Shown in pieces: positions 44,376-56,785 of a DNA stretch of 64,000 nt (positions within the stretch are counted from its first letter, which is position 1; each line of letters begins with the position of its first letter). A program made the position numbers and the translations under genes. Below the pieces are notes generated by a model. It saw only the letters and a program-made list of their open reading frames with translations, ran no database searches and was not told where the DNA came from. The stretch comes from Owenia fusiformis (taxonomy: Eukaryota > Annelida > Polychaeta > Sabellida > Oweniidae). Location: positions 32,082,425 through 32,146,424 of the forward strand of contig CAIIXF020000010.1 in NCBI GenBank assembly GCA_903813345.2, given 5' to 3'.

Positions 44376-45350
44376 AACAATATGTATTGGAAAGCTGAAT
44401 CTTGGAACTATATGATGGATAATACTATATTCCGTCATTTCATCCCTTTTATCAGTGTTTCAATTGATTCACTCCGATTATATTCACATTCATTCCACTC
44501 AGGTAGCATTTAATGAATTAAAAATACAAATACACATTGTACTTCTGATGTTATTCTACTATTTGATTACAATCAAACATTTGAAACAATTAACCATTGT
44601 TTTTCTGCTTAATTGAATTCTTAACTAGTTCAATATAAGCACCAATACCAGGTGATTAAATGTTTCCAAGGTTTTATTATAATTTGTCACCAAGACGACT
44701 CCAAGAGTAATTATGGTTGCTGCTCACCTAGAAATGCTTGAATGATCATACTTTTTTGAAATTAGATAACAAGTTTGAAACAGTTATCGAAGAAATAATT
44801 TGGTATAAATTCACATATGGACATCGGGCCGGGATTCCAAATCTATGGTTCACGCTGCAAAATGTATAATCTACACTTTATGTAGCTTTATTATAAAACT
44901 ATTTATTAACGATGAGGGGGTTAATTTTTCCAAATTTTCCTCACAAGCACAGAAATAACGAAAAGGAGTCGGCACTTTCTAAATGAAATCTGTATGATAT
45001 GGAAATGCATGCTAGTTAGATTCTCTGATTTATGCATCAATGTGTGAAAAAGCCATGCAGTAAAATATTTCAGATTGGTTCCGTTTTTTTACCTGTCGGG
45101 AAGCGCTGCTTGCTTATCAAAGGTCGTAACATTAACTGATTAATCAAAAGCCAATGAGGAAATAAAATATATATCTGACGCCATAGGAGACTGTTTCTTT
45201 GTGGATCCTACTGAGATGTATTACTCACTGAGTTACTATTTCTTACTATTAATCTAATGTTTAAGGTCTTGATGTTGAGAAAAAATCTGAAGGAAGTGAA
45301 AACATGGAAGTCAGTATGTTATGTTTTCATTTGTTCTGGTGTGTTTTTGT
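44376..45350. other. Stretch with no recognised gene
   Basis: AT-rich intron-like DNA. Confidence 0.35.
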
Positions 45351-45516
45351 TGTTTAAAGCCACTTAGGCTTGTTAAATTGTTAAAAGCCACTTGGGCTTG
45401 TTAAATTGTTAATGCCACTTTGGTTTGTTAAATTGTTTAAAGCCACTTAGGCTTGTTAAATTGTTAAAGCCACTTGGGCTTGTTAAATTGTGTAAAGCCA
45501 CTTGGGCTTGTTAAAT
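45351..45516 (+). repeat. Minisatellite AAGCCACTTRGGCTTGTTAAATTGTT
   Basis: Six head-to-tail units of about 27-29 bases with minor variation. Confidence 0.95.
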
Positions 45517-45707
45517 GGACCTTTCATAGATAGATGAGGTCGAGGTGAACTCAGAGAATGTACTTAAATCTTATTTCCTACCTCAACATGTTAATTACCA
45601 GGGTAGTTAATTTGAAATTCAATGGGGCAACAGATTTTCTGAATTTTGACTTTGACCATAAGAAGGATGTGGGAGATGCTCCAACAAACAAAATATCTTG
45701 ATGGCTG

Positions 45708-45860
45708 ATGTTTAAATTAAGAAATTAAGAGAAAAGACGCGGAATTAGCAAGGAATAAACCAAACAGGGATGAAGGGAACACTCTAAACTATATAGAAAT
45801 GTAAAAATATAAGATACTTTAATCAAATTTTGAAGAGAAATTGAGTAAAATATGATAGGA
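45708..45860 (-). repeat. 165-bp unit, copy 33 (end lost)
   Basis: GCGGAATTAGCAAGGAATAA, AACACTCTAAACTATATAGA. The CCGTCTGC end is degenerate. Confidence 0.75.
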
Positions 45861-46208
45861 TAAAATTTTTAAGATAGGTTGTATTCTTTTTGTTCGGTTA
45901 CTAATTTCCACTTGACTCAGTAAGTTTCACCAATGAAGACATACCACAAAAAACATAAACAATCGTAAAGTTCACACCATATACCAAAGAAATAAAATAT
46001 GAATAAAGACACATTATTGCTCTATGAATAGAGGATATCTTCTTTCATTCATTTGTTCAAAAAACATTTAAAATAAAAGTATGTAGTGCCCTTGGTTCAG
46101 TTTTAACCAAGTTTACACATAAATTATAACAAATTATCATTTGGAGACATCAATGCAGTGAATTGTCAGTGACTGATATGAAATACAATATAGCCTGTGG
46201 TTGAAATA

Positions 46209-46374
46209 TCCGTCTGCTCATGCTTATTTCACTCTATTTCTCTCTAAAATTTGAATAAAGGGTCTGATTTTCTTGCATTTCTGTACAATTTAGATTGTTA
46301 ACTACATGCCTGTTTACTTTATTCCTTGCAAATTCCTCTCTTTTGCACTCTATTTTCAGTTTTAAAACATGACT
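46209..46374 (+). repeat. 165-bp unit, copy 34 (reference copy)
   Basis: One of the best copies and used to define the family. The order is TCCGTCTGCTCATGCTTATT, CTATTTCTCTCTAAAATTTG, a GTCTGATTTTCTTGCATTTC block, ACAATTTAGA, TTAACTACATGCCTGTTTAC, TTTATTCCTTGC, CTCTTTTGCACTCTATTTTC and TTTTAAAACATGAC. The two ends are not inverted repeats of each other, and no target duplication is obvious. Copies usually have AAAATR just outside the TCCGTCTGC end. The origin is unknown: possibly a non-autonomous element or an amplified fragment. Confidence 0.92.
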
Positions 46375-46947
46375 ATCATTTATTTCTCAAGAACATTTTA
46401 TAATTTATATCTCGCTATAAGGTGGGAAGGCTGGTGATGGACTAATGAGAGCATGCTGCATAAACGCTCTTTTCAGGTTTAGAAATAAAAAATGTGCACT
46501 ACAAATTACTCCCCTTTGATCCAATTCTACAGTACAGTAGTACTGTCTCCAAGTCTTAATGATTTTACACTTTTCTGTTGTATTGAGGCATTTGAGGCAT
46601 TCGGCTCAGTATAGTCAGAATTTTGCCTCAATTATTTTGACAATTTGTCCATTTTCTCTAATACAATTTTCTGATGATTTCTGTGATGTGATATGTAAAA
46701 ATACATGTCTCCAAAATAATAGCAGGGTTGGGACTTGGGAATGAGGGGGGGGGGGTGGTAGACCAGTGTATCTTCTCCAAATTGTACAACCTAGGCTAGA
46801 TATAGAGGTGTAAGGATGGGAGATTACTGAGATTATTGTATTCAGAAGGCTAAGGTTGATTCTGATGGGACCATTTGTTCATTTGTATTACATATGATTG
46901 CAACATGTTACTGTGCAACTGTATTGACACCAACCTTTGCCAAAATG

Positions 46948-47113
46948 TCCGTCTGCTCATACTTATTCCACCTATTTCTCTCTACAATTTGAATAAAGTG
47001 TTAGATATCTTTGCATTTCTATATAATTTAGAGTCTTAACTTCAAGCAGATGTATTTTATTCCTTGCTAACTCCACTCATTTCATTCTATTTTGAGTTTT
47101 AAATGATGGCCAT
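46948..47113 (+). repeat. 165-bp unit, copy 35
   Basis: TCCGTCTGCTCATACTTATT, CTACAATTTGAATAAAGTG and TTTTAAATGATGGCC. Confidence 0.9.
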
Positions 47114-48489
47114 CATGACATTTTGTAAGCTTGACAGTTAGATGCTTGCCATTTGGCACCAAGTCAGCCATGTGAGTATTACATCACTGTTAACAGTCTA
47201 ATGTGATAATCACATGTCCTAACCCATTTTCCATTTATGATGAATTTCATTTGGCCTTTCCAATTATTCTTAAAAGAAATACTTATGGACTCATACTATT
47301 CCTTCAGTCATATTGTAATACCCTGAGGATCAAGATAAATGTACTAGACTCTGAGCCTTCAGGTACCATTTTGAAGGGTGGGCCAACCAGAGCTAGAACA
47401 GCAACTGGGAGAATGGTTAGTGCCGCTAAACTGTAAAATTGTTGAACTATACAGGGGTTACTTACAGCTCAGGGTACATTCTACATGATTAGTCGTGTGG
47501 CCCTCGTAACCCCCCCCCCCCACCCATACCCCTCGTCTTATGTTGAAGAAGATAAAGAGGGGAAGGGGAGTCCATACATGAAGAAAAACTATACTTGATC
47601 AGACTCCATCCTTATCTAGAGCTTGTAGGTGATATAGTACAGTGGTATCCCCATATATATCTTCTTGAGATTTGATGGGTCCTACCTTTTCTCATAGTTT
47701 GCCATTATCAAGCCCTTGTGAAACAGAGCATTTACAGCTCAAAGCAAAATATGGGTAAATTATGGGACAAGACAACAGTTCAATCAAGGCATATCCATAA
47801 TTAGTTCCTATCTGGTAGAATATACTGTTTCTTTGGAATGCCGTATGGAAGTGCATTTTGGTACAATTTACTTGAGTATAATATAATGTTGTATGGTGCT
47901 ACATATGTCTGATTATGTCTGCGTATCTATTAATATAAACATATGGAAAACATAACAGAAGTCATGCAACGTGATATTGTATTTTAAGTATATACTTCTA
48001 TATTAGATTAGAAAAAGTAAAAGGGAATAGGGCTTGATTTAATATGCTATGTACATGCATACCATATAACGATTACGTTTTCGTAAGTTTAGGGAAACCC
48101 AGAGTCTAGTAGTATGTCTCTTTTAGGATTCTTTAAAAGGGTAATTCTCAATTTAGGATAAATATAAGCCATATATTCCCCCACCACCTTTCAAATACTG
48201 AGACAGCTATTATTTGAGAGGAGTCTAGAACTTGATGCAACATTAGTAGTCTAGCTTCAAATCTTGTCCACCCTCTATTTCTACTTCACCACATCATGGG
48301 GGGATGGAGGGGGGGGGGTGGGCTCTCTACAATACTAGCTATTCTGTGAGATGTCAATATTTAAACATGTGGACAGCATATGCCAAGCACCCTGTGATAA
48401 GTGAATTTCATCCCCCAAAATATTAGGTTCATAGTAAGTGTAAACTTATAGAAGGAGAGCAGTTTGCTCCATTAGAAATAAATTTAGAT
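47114..48489. other. Stretch with no recognised gene
   Basis: C-run at 47508-47521 and G-run at 48311-48318. The right part of a dispersed repeat shared with about 41860 occurs here. No exon is supported. Confidence 0.35.
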
Positions 48490-48648
48490 TTCTCATATAT
48501 TTCACTCGATTTCTCTCTAAAATTTGAATGAAGTGTCTGATTTTTTTGCATTTCTTTACAATTTGGTGTCTTAGCTATGTCTGTGTTTACTTTATTTCTT
48601 GGTTGTTTGTTTCTTTTTTAGTTTATTTCGTGAAAGAAATCATGACCG
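48490..48648 (+). repeat. 165-bp unit, copy 36
   Basis: CACTCGATTTCTCTCTAAAA, AATGAAGTGTCTGATTTTTT, ending GAAATCATGACCG. Confidence 0.8.
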
Positions 48649-49037
48649 TTGGGTTGATTTTGATTAGGTTTGTGCTGCTAACATGTATACACAGGTGTGT
48701 GAGTCTCAGAATTTGGCAAACAAAATATAGTTTACAACCAAATCATCACTATACAAAGCAATCGTTTAAAGATTTGTATGTTTAAAGAGCTGTTTTCAGA
48801 AAATAACCCTTGCGGAGCTTATGAATTATATGAGCCGTTTTAGTGTTTTTTCTCATGTAAAATATTGAAAACCCAATCAAATGTCCGTCCCCTTTCATTT
48901 TCAAGCATGTGTTGAAAAATATGAATATTTTAAACTTGAATTGGTGGAAGTTGTTAATAAATGGGTTGAGTTTCATGAAGTTTTCTTGTCCAAATGCACT
49001 TTTGATGATGTCCGGCTGTCAGTAAAACGTCGGAAGG

Positions 49038-49195
49038 GTCACGTTTTAAAACATGAAATAGAATCACAAAGAGTGAAATAAGCAGGGAATAAAGCATATA
49101 TACTTCAAGTTAATACTCTAAACTGTATGATAAGACCAGAAAATCAATCATAGATCAATTCTGAAAGGAAACCTCATGAAATATGGATGACAGAA
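49038..49195 (-). repeat. 165-bp unit, copy 37
   Basis: GTCACGTTTTAAAACATGAA, GCAGGGAATAAAGC. The CCGTCTGC end is eroded. Confidence 0.7.
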
Positions 49196-49398
49196 ATGAT
49201 GTTTTTTGAAGATCTCTTCAGTAAAGGGTTCAAAATGTAACATGCCAGTGCTAGAATAATTCATGAAGTGGTTTGATGAGAATCAGGATCCATATGTTTT
49301 TATGTGTTTGTTTTGTCCTCAATGTACTGTCATAACAGTCCAATAAAGTCAATATCATACTCCCTTATTCTCTTCAAGCATATTGGTTGATATCACCC

Positions 49399-49466
49399 TA
49401 CCCTGCGTATAGCCTGTACTTTAAGAGAGGATGAAGACCTCTTTTAAAGAAGGAAAATCAAGGGTA
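49399..49466 (+). mobile_element. 68-bp deletion derivative of the TACCC...GGGTA element
   Basis: Begins TACCCTGCGTATAG, retains a diverged GAAGACCTCTTTTAAAGAAG core and ends AGGGTA. The flanks show only a weak duplication, so it is probably older. Confidence 0.6.
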
Positions 49467-49703
49467 TGATCCCCTCTCTCCCTTTTCTCTTTGAAAGTCT
49501 CCAGTTTCTCCATTCTGTTGACTACAGTTCTATGTAATGTACATATTTAGAATATATAATCCATGTTTATTTACTTTATTTTTATCTCATGTTACCTGCC
49601 TAAAACATTAAACCATTGTGACACTTTTTTAAGCAGCCAATAATCTTTATTAATGAATTAAAGCTAATTATATATAAACACAAGTCCTGTGAACAAAAGT
49701 CAG

Positions 49704-51234
49704 AATGGTTACATTTTAAAATTCAAAATTCAATCAAAAAGAGTGGAATTAACAAGGAATTAAATGTACAGACCAGTGGCGTAGGAACAATGTACGCCAA
49801 AACGCCAGTGCGTAGTGTTGAAAAGTGAGAATAAAAAGGCTTATTAATTTTCCTATGTTCTTTATTCATATTTTCTCATTGTATTGTGCAACAGTTATCT
49901 CGAGCACACTAGCCTAAAGAAATGTTTTGTGGATACCATATGATATGTTCGGTCTTTTCAGTAGTACTCTGCATGGTTTTTGTGCCTCTTTTATTTTTCT
50001 GACCCGGGCCACAGATAAATGACATTTTTTGAAAAATAAAATATTGAAAGTTACCTTGTTTCCCCAGTTCCAATTACTGTACAAAATGCTCTGTCTGGCA
50101 AATAATCATTTAACAGATTGAATTCCCTTACCAACATGCTTTAATTATTTCATGAAAATCGAGCTCCTATTGACTATCTTATGGATTTTAAAACTAAAAG
50201 ACAAGTTCGCCAAATAAATTAGATGTATATTTTTTTATTCTCCCCTACCCCCAATTTTTCAATGTCACTATATCGATTTATATTCCGTTGCTAGGCAAAA
50301 TCATAGACAGAAATTATAGTTAAGTCAGCAATTATCTATTTTCTTACTAAATCACCAATTGTTATTGGTAGTACTTCTTGAAATATGAATGTTAAAGACA
50401 AAAACAACTTGAAAATGTTGATTATTCAATTACGCGTTCCATTGATTTCAGTTCTAGAAAAGCTATTACCTAGATTTTAATTTCAATTCAATTCAGCTTT
50501 ATTTTCTAATATATAGTATTATTTACAAGGTTTTACATGACACCCTTGTTGGTGTATACAGTATAAAGAATATGTTGTTTGAATAGTAGGTATATGATAA
50601 TCAGCTGATCCAATGATGTGGAAATTTCATTTGAAAGATAATAGATTATTGTTTTAGGAACATTTTTGGCACCCCCTAAGTCACGTTAACCTCGATTTGA
50701 CCTTTGTGGTGGGAGGTTTATTCGGTCTTGCGAATTAGTGTTATAAAAAAGGTTGCAGACATTAGGGTTAATTGTATCATTGATCACGAATGCGTTTCTT
50801 TAAATCAATTGATCAAACACGATAGAATCAGACACTATCTCAATTCAATTATTCGAAAATGACTATAAGTCTCTCATTGTTATGTGGAAATTGATCGTAT
50901 ATCGTTCATGACATAAGAAAAGTGAGAATGATTTGTGTCGAGATTTAAAAGATCGGCTTTCCATGGTGATTTTAAATGATGAAAATCATTCGAACATTTT
51001 AAGCACATTAAAAGGTATCAGGGATTTTAAGGTTGCATAAAAAATCGAAACGCCAACCTATACGAATGGTTTCATGTTTTTGGCGGGATTTTTTGGCGTA
51101 GTGTTGAATTTACACCTTCCTACGCCCCTGCAGACATGAAGTTGACACTCTAGATTGTATAGAAATGCAAGAAAATCAGACACTTCATTCAAATTTTAGA
51201 GAGAAATGGAGTGAAATGAGCATAAGCAGACGGA
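49704..51234 (-). repeat. 165-bp unit, copy 38, split by a transposon
   Basis: The unit runs 49704-49773, is interrupted by the 1,357-bp insertion, and resumes 51131-51234 (ATGAAGTTGACACTCTAGAT ... AAGCAGACGGA). Removing the insert and one CAGAC restores the normal unit order. Confidence 0.92.
49774..51130. mobile_element. Non-autonomous CAGTGGCGTAGGAA...CGCCCCTG transposon, 5-bp TSD
   Basis: The 1,357-bp element has ends CAGTGGCGTAGGAA and TTCCTACGCCCCTG. Perfect duplication CAGAC flanks it (49769-49773, 51131-51135). Subterminal repeats (ACGCCAAAACGCC, GCGTAGTGTTGAA) occur at both ends. No transposase frame. CAG...CTG ends with a 5-bp duplication fit a hAT5-like family. A shorter copy lies at 57828. 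Confidence 0.9.
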
Positions 51235-51549
51235 TCATACAGTCCAAGGGTATTATGTGTTATTCTATAACTGGATATGACAGCTGCTGTATGTATTAGT
51301 AGTGTATACAATACAGAATAATAATCAGCTTATTGCTTATATATATTTGTGTTATTGCTCCCTTTGATGTGTGATCTGCTTGGTGTTCAATCTTATCATA
51401 CTTTCACACATGGAGCTCTCTCTCTTTATAAGCTCTTGTTGGGATTAGCATCACATTTTTTTATTAATTGAATATGCATTGTTTGCATATCTCTATCGTT
51501 GAATGTTGAACATTTGAAGATGATATATCTGAGAGATTTTCTAAATTAT

Positions 51550-51690
51550 GAACATTTCTCTTTAAATTGTGAATGAACAGCATGTTTTTGGGTGTCTATA
51601 TAATTTAGAGAATTGGCTATAATAAGCCTGTTTACTCGCTATTTCTCATTAATTTCACTCGTTTACAGTTTATTTTCACTTTCCAGATGC
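51550..51690 (+). repeat. 165-bp unit, copy 39 (degenerate)
   Basis: TTTCTCTTTAAATTGTGAAT, TATATAATTTAGAGAATTGG. 51235-51549 and 51691-52389 hold nothing recognised. Confidence 0.65.
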
Positions 51691-52389
51691 AATATGAATT
51701 CTGGGTAATCAACGTATTTTCATCAAAGTGTCATGTCTGAGATTGCTTAAATAGAAATGATCGGAAGATTTGCCGATAAAATGATCAATTGTATTTTTAT
51801 TGGAGGAATGTCTGATAATGTGATTTAGAAGTCAGTGTAATCTAAGCTCAATGTCAGTCTTAGACCATCAAAGAAAAAATAAAAGTCAATATTTTCTCTT
51901 AACAAACATTGTGTGCTTAAGAATATTAAATTACATCATATTAGGGGGCGGGGCTAATTCTGGGCCTCGAGTAGAATCGTCACCAAATCGTTCAGGTTTT
52001 TAAAAATATTTTCTCTGCTTCTTTCTATTTGAGTAAAATATCTATGTTATTTTATGTATGTTTTCTTTTTTCTTTCTAAGTCCTCTTTTGTATTATATTT
52101 GGGATACATGCATTTTTTGTTATTCTATTTATAGAAAGATGTTGACAAAGCAAAATGTACCATCATGTTTCTCAATGAGCCTTATTAAGGGATCGATTTT
52201 GATATGTTTGGAAATTGAATGGTTTTCAGGGTTAGTATTTTCAGCATTGTGTTTTAATCTCTCTGAACACTAAAATTGAATGTCCCCAAAGTGTCTTATG
52301 TTTTGTTCAAATAGATGTTCAGCTAGCTCTCAAACAATCCACTCACACCTGTATATGTACAGTACTTAAAATTAAAATATTTTTGCGGT

Positions 52390-52551
52390 TGTGTTTTCAA
52401 ATGCAAAATGAATAGAAATTAGGTGAAATTAGTAGGGTATAAATTGTATAAGGATTTTGTGAATACTCTGAACTTTTTAGAAATGTAAGTATTTTTATCA
52501 CTTTATTCAAATTTTAGAGAGAAATAGCGTAAAATGTTATTAGCAGACGGA
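52390..52551 (-). repeat. 165-bp unit, copy 40
   Basis: GTGTTTTCAAATGCAAAATG to TTATTAGCAGACGGA. Confidence 0.8.
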
Positions 52552-52961
52552 CATTTTAAAAGTGGGAAAGGTGCTAAAATTTCTCTGTGATCAAACAATA
52601 TTCAATATGCACCCTACACCTACTACCTCACATCTGTGATGCCATTCTCTTATATTCCTCTCAGAAAATCTGAGAAAAACAGAAATTATGAATGTGATAA
52701 AGAATCTTTATAATTTGATATACATATGCAAAACATGAAAATATAAGGTTTAGTTGAAATACAAAAAGTATAAGATGCATGTCTGCTTCATTTTTTTGAA
52801 AGGGCTTTTTATTTGGAATTAAAAAAAAATAACAGATGGGGAAAAACTATAAGTAAAAATAAAACCTCTCTCATAATTCATAATTTTGTGAATTAATTAC
52901 TTGCTATATATCACTATAATGTTCTGTACCATGGTGGCACTTTCTCCCTATTCATTCTTAA

Positions 52962-53108
52962 TTCATACCATTTAGCTCTAAAATTTGAATGAAGTGTCTG
53001 ATTTTCTTGCATTTCTACACAATTTAGAGTATTGACTACATCCTTGTTTGTTCAATTTCTTGCTAATTCCACTTCTTTTGTCTCTAAATTGCAAAAGAAA
53101 ACACAACT
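52962..53108 (+). repeat. 165-bp unit, copy 41
   Basis: AATTTGAATGAAGTGTCTGA, TTTCTACACAATTTAGAGTA. Head-out pair with copy 42. Confidence 0.85.
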
Positions 53109-53339
53109 GTTCAATTTTTTTCATAAGTTGCTCTACCCTGGTGCACTCGGTGAACCTAATATAATCATGGACTTTTCATTGATGTAAATGACTTAAGTAG
53201 CTTTTTTGTCCAGTTTTTAATTTTCTAATTGCAGGTGAATGGTTGGTTTGCAATCAAAACATTATGACATATGTATACATGAACATTGTGGTTAAGGTTC
53301 TCACAATTTGCAATTGAACGAAAATGTCATGACAGTAAT

Positions 53340-53498
53340 TTTTTAATTTGAGAATGGAATAAAAACGATTGGAATTATTAAGGAATAAAATAAACAGGTA
53401 TGTAGTTTATACTTTAAATAATATAGAAATGCAAGAAAATCAGACACTTCATTCAAATTTTAGAAAGAAATTGAGTGAAATAAGCATGAGCAGACGGA
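53340..53498 (-). repeat. 165-bp unit, copy 42
   Basis: ATGCAAGAAAATCAGACACT and AATAAGCATGAGCAGACGGA are intact. Confidence 0.9.
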
Positions 53499-54059
53499 CA
53501 AAAATTTGATATTTATGGGCAGGTTTTAACAGTGGCCAGTTTAATATTGCTTTTCTATTATAAGTTGGTTATACAGCTGTATAAAATGAGAAAAACTATC
53601 TGGTGGAACAGTTTTCAAGTGCCAGAGTCTGCTAGGGCCTAAGGAAGGAACATTTGATAAAATAAGATAATGAATATTTTCTTCAAAGAATATAGGGATA
53701 GTGTATGATAGATATATGGATCATTGAATTACAATTTCATTTCTAATAATCCAAGACGCAAAAACATGTATTCATTATGTTTGTTTTGTCATTGTCAGGT
53801 TATTGCTATGAGTTCAAATGAGCTATTGTTATCGTTTAATAATAAAACCACTGATTGTCCATTGCTCTATGCTCCAACATCCTGACAACAGCACCGCAGG
53901 GGGGTGGTCCTATGTTTTTTTCTCAGCTATTGAGAACTCACTTATATATTATTGACATATGATTATTTTGAATTTTGTAAAATGTGTTATATATCCGCTC
54001 TTAAGTATTGTAGGAAGGTGACAAGTGTTTGTAAATTCAGTTTGAAGATATGTACATAG

Positions 54060-54222
54060 TCATGTTTTAAAACGCAAAATAGAGTGGAAAAGAGAGAAAA
54101 AATCGAGGAATAAATTAAACAGACATGTAGTTAACACTTGAAATTGTATAAAAATGCCAGAAAATCTGACACTTTATTCAAATTTTAAAGAGAAATGATT
54201 GAAATAAGTGTAAGCAGACGGA
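54060..54222 (-). repeat. 165-bp unit, copy 43
   Basis: TCATGTTTTAAAACGCAAAA, AACAGACATGTAGTTAACAC and TAAGCAGACGGA. Confidence 0.9.
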
Positions 54223-54671
54223 GATTTTAAACCTGGGTTTTTGTAAGTGTAAGTGCTATTTCAAGAATTGTTGACAATGCTCTCTGAATGACTTAACAAT
54301 ATCTAAACTTTATATCATGCCAACATAAACAAATATGAAAATATGAATTCAGTCCTACATAATGAATTAAGTTGTTACTGATATTAGTAAGTGAGGTTCT
54401 TTTGTCTGGAGTTCTACTTCAAGTATCTGTCTGTAAATGTATACTTTTTTTTCTATTAGAATAGAATAGAGTAGAATTTGGGCTGATCCCCTTTCTGGCT
54501 ATTACTATACAAATCACCAAAAGGTTTTTTCTGTCTTATTCATTCCTTTTGAATTCCTTGTTAAGTTTTTTTGCAAACTTTCTGTTTTTTATACCTCTTC
54601 AAAATCACACCTTATAATTCATTCCCTATCTTTTTATATTATTTAGAGTGTTGAATATCCATCTATTCTTT

Positions 54672-54823
54672 CATATTCCACCCAAAATCTCTCTAAAGTT
54701 TGAATAAAGTGTCTGATTTTTTTACATTTTTATACAATTGAGAGTGTTAGCTACATCCCTGTTTACTTTTTTCCTTGCTAATTTCACTCTTTTTTACTCG
54801 AGTTTACTTTTCAAGACAGGACC
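54672..54823 (+). repeat. 165-bp unit, copy 44
   Basis: ATCTCTCTAAAGTTTGAATA to CTTTTCAAGACAGGACC. An extra short fragment (TTATATTATTTAGAGTGTTG) sits just upstream at about 54633. Confidence 0.85.
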
Positions 54824-55438
54824 ACCCTAGTATATTCTCTTGGGGTTTTCCTATCTGATTTATGTAAATTCCTCTCTTTCTAATCTATTTTATGTAAAAA
54901 ACAGTACCCTACTGAGAATATGAATTGGGCACCATGACCTTTTCAGCATATGACATGACATTTAAAATGAGAGATTTTAAATTTTGGGTTCACTAAAAAC
55001 AATGTCTAAGAGGATAATGCCTCATTTTGTATAACAACTAAGACCCGTTAACTCTTTTTTTTCACTCTTTACAGACCCTTTACCTATAATGCAATGAAAT
55101 AATGTTTTTCAGTTATCTATAAATATATAGTTATATTTATGCAAATATATGGGGGAAAATCAAATGATCCGCCCCTGCACTTATCTGAGAATGCTGGGAA
55201 GTATATATTAAAGTCCCTGGTGGCACACGCTCACTAATCAAAGTGATTATAATTTCAGTAAATAGGGAGTTCTTTAAATTTGCAGTTGTAATGATTTTGA
55301 TATGTAATTTATAACCACACAGAGAATATTTATTATAAGACGGATGTGATTTTCAATGGATTCAGCTTTGATCATTACATGCTTTAAGGGAATTGAGTGG
55401 TAGAAACAGTGGAGAAAGGAATCAGAACAAGCCTTGGA

Positions 55439-55580
55439 GGGTCATGTTTTGAAATGGAAAATAGAGTGGAAAAGAGTGGAATCAGCAAGGAATAAAATAT
55501 ACAGGCATGTAGTTGGGACTCCGAATTGTATAGAAATGAAAGAAATTAAGCATTTTTATTCAAATTTTGTAAGATATGTG
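55439..55580 (-). repeat. 165-bp unit, copy 45
   Basis: GGTCATGTTTTGAAATGGAA, AGTGGAATCAGCAAGGAATA. The plus strand is open through the unit. Confidence 0.85.
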
Positions 55581-55721
55581 ACTAATTCAAACACATGTTT
55601 TCAGTATGCGGAAATAACAATCCGGATTTGATAAACTAAAATCATCATTGATGAAGGCTCAGGGTAGTTGAATACAGCAACTACAAGGTAAAATCTGAAT
55701 TCAATTCTCATTTTTGTTATC

Positions 55722-55879
55722 AAAATAAAGTAAAAAAGCAGTGAAAAAACAAGGAATAGAAGGAAACTGCGGACTCTGTGAAAATATTAGATAATTTATT
55801 CAAATATTTGAAAGTAAGTACAATAAGCGTGACTATGATCAGATATTTTGGATGGTATAATAGATAGAAAGCAGACGGA
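55722..55879 (-). repeat. 165-bp unit, copy 46 (eroded)
   Basis: AACAAGGAATAGA, AATTTATTCAAATATTTGAA, then a ~40-bp insertion before AGCAGACGGA. Confidence 0.6.
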
Positions 55880-56112
55880 TATCAGAACTATGTGACCTGG
55901 ACTGACCAAATGTATACAATGTTAGTAAAATAAATAATATTGATCGAATTGGAGTTCCTTTCTTGAATGTTTTTCTAATTTCATGGCCGATGTACCACAG
56001 TGTAGGATAACATTGATGTACCAAAATATTATATTTTACCAATTTGGGCAGATAAAGAGATCTGTCGGATTGTACTGTTTTATTTTTAATGGGCCTGTCA
56101 TGTTTCATGTTT

Positions 56113-56483
56113 GGAGGTAGATCTGTACCCTTGACAAGACTCAGACTTAATGTTCACTCTACAAATGAGATATAATTATTTGATTTAGGCATCACTTCAT
56201 GCCTATCAGCGGCTACTGTTTCATTTCACATTTAAATTCCCATTGAACACATGTGTGAGAGTTTAAAGAAACTATCAGCACATGAACTGTAAAATCATTG
56301 ACTATGGTAAGAGGGTTGAATAACTTGGTGTATGGTACCAGGGTAGTATGAAATCATCATAATGTTGTTTCCTCAATACTACTCATACTCCAGTAGTACA
56401 TGAGAGGGTGAAGAATACTCAATGGAGGTAGATCTGTACCCTTGACAAGACTCAGACTTTATGTTCACTCTACAAATGAGATG
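56113..56483 (+). repeat. 60-bp direct repeat, 311 bp apart
   Basis: The 60-bp block beginning GGAGGTAGATCTGTACCC occurs at 56113-56172 and 56424-56483 with very few differences. The sequence between is unrelated. Confidence 0.9.
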
Positions 56484-56785
56484 TGACTAATAAAAGACAA
56501 TGAAAGCTTCATTCGGGATTATTAAGATCTTTTAACCAAGGATTAAGGCAGGGACTAATTATTCTCAACAGGATGATTCCAACTGAGAATTGACTTCATA
56601 TTATGTTACTTTTATCATGAACAGTAAATTAAGGTAGGGCAAAAAGAATGAGTTATATGACTTATTGGCGGGTTTAACCTCATTTAATCATTCTACTTGA
56701 CCTTCCTTAATTTCAATAAAGTATACTGAATGTGAAAATCTTACTGTTTTACACCTTTCCTAATTTTTGTTTCATATACTTCCAG

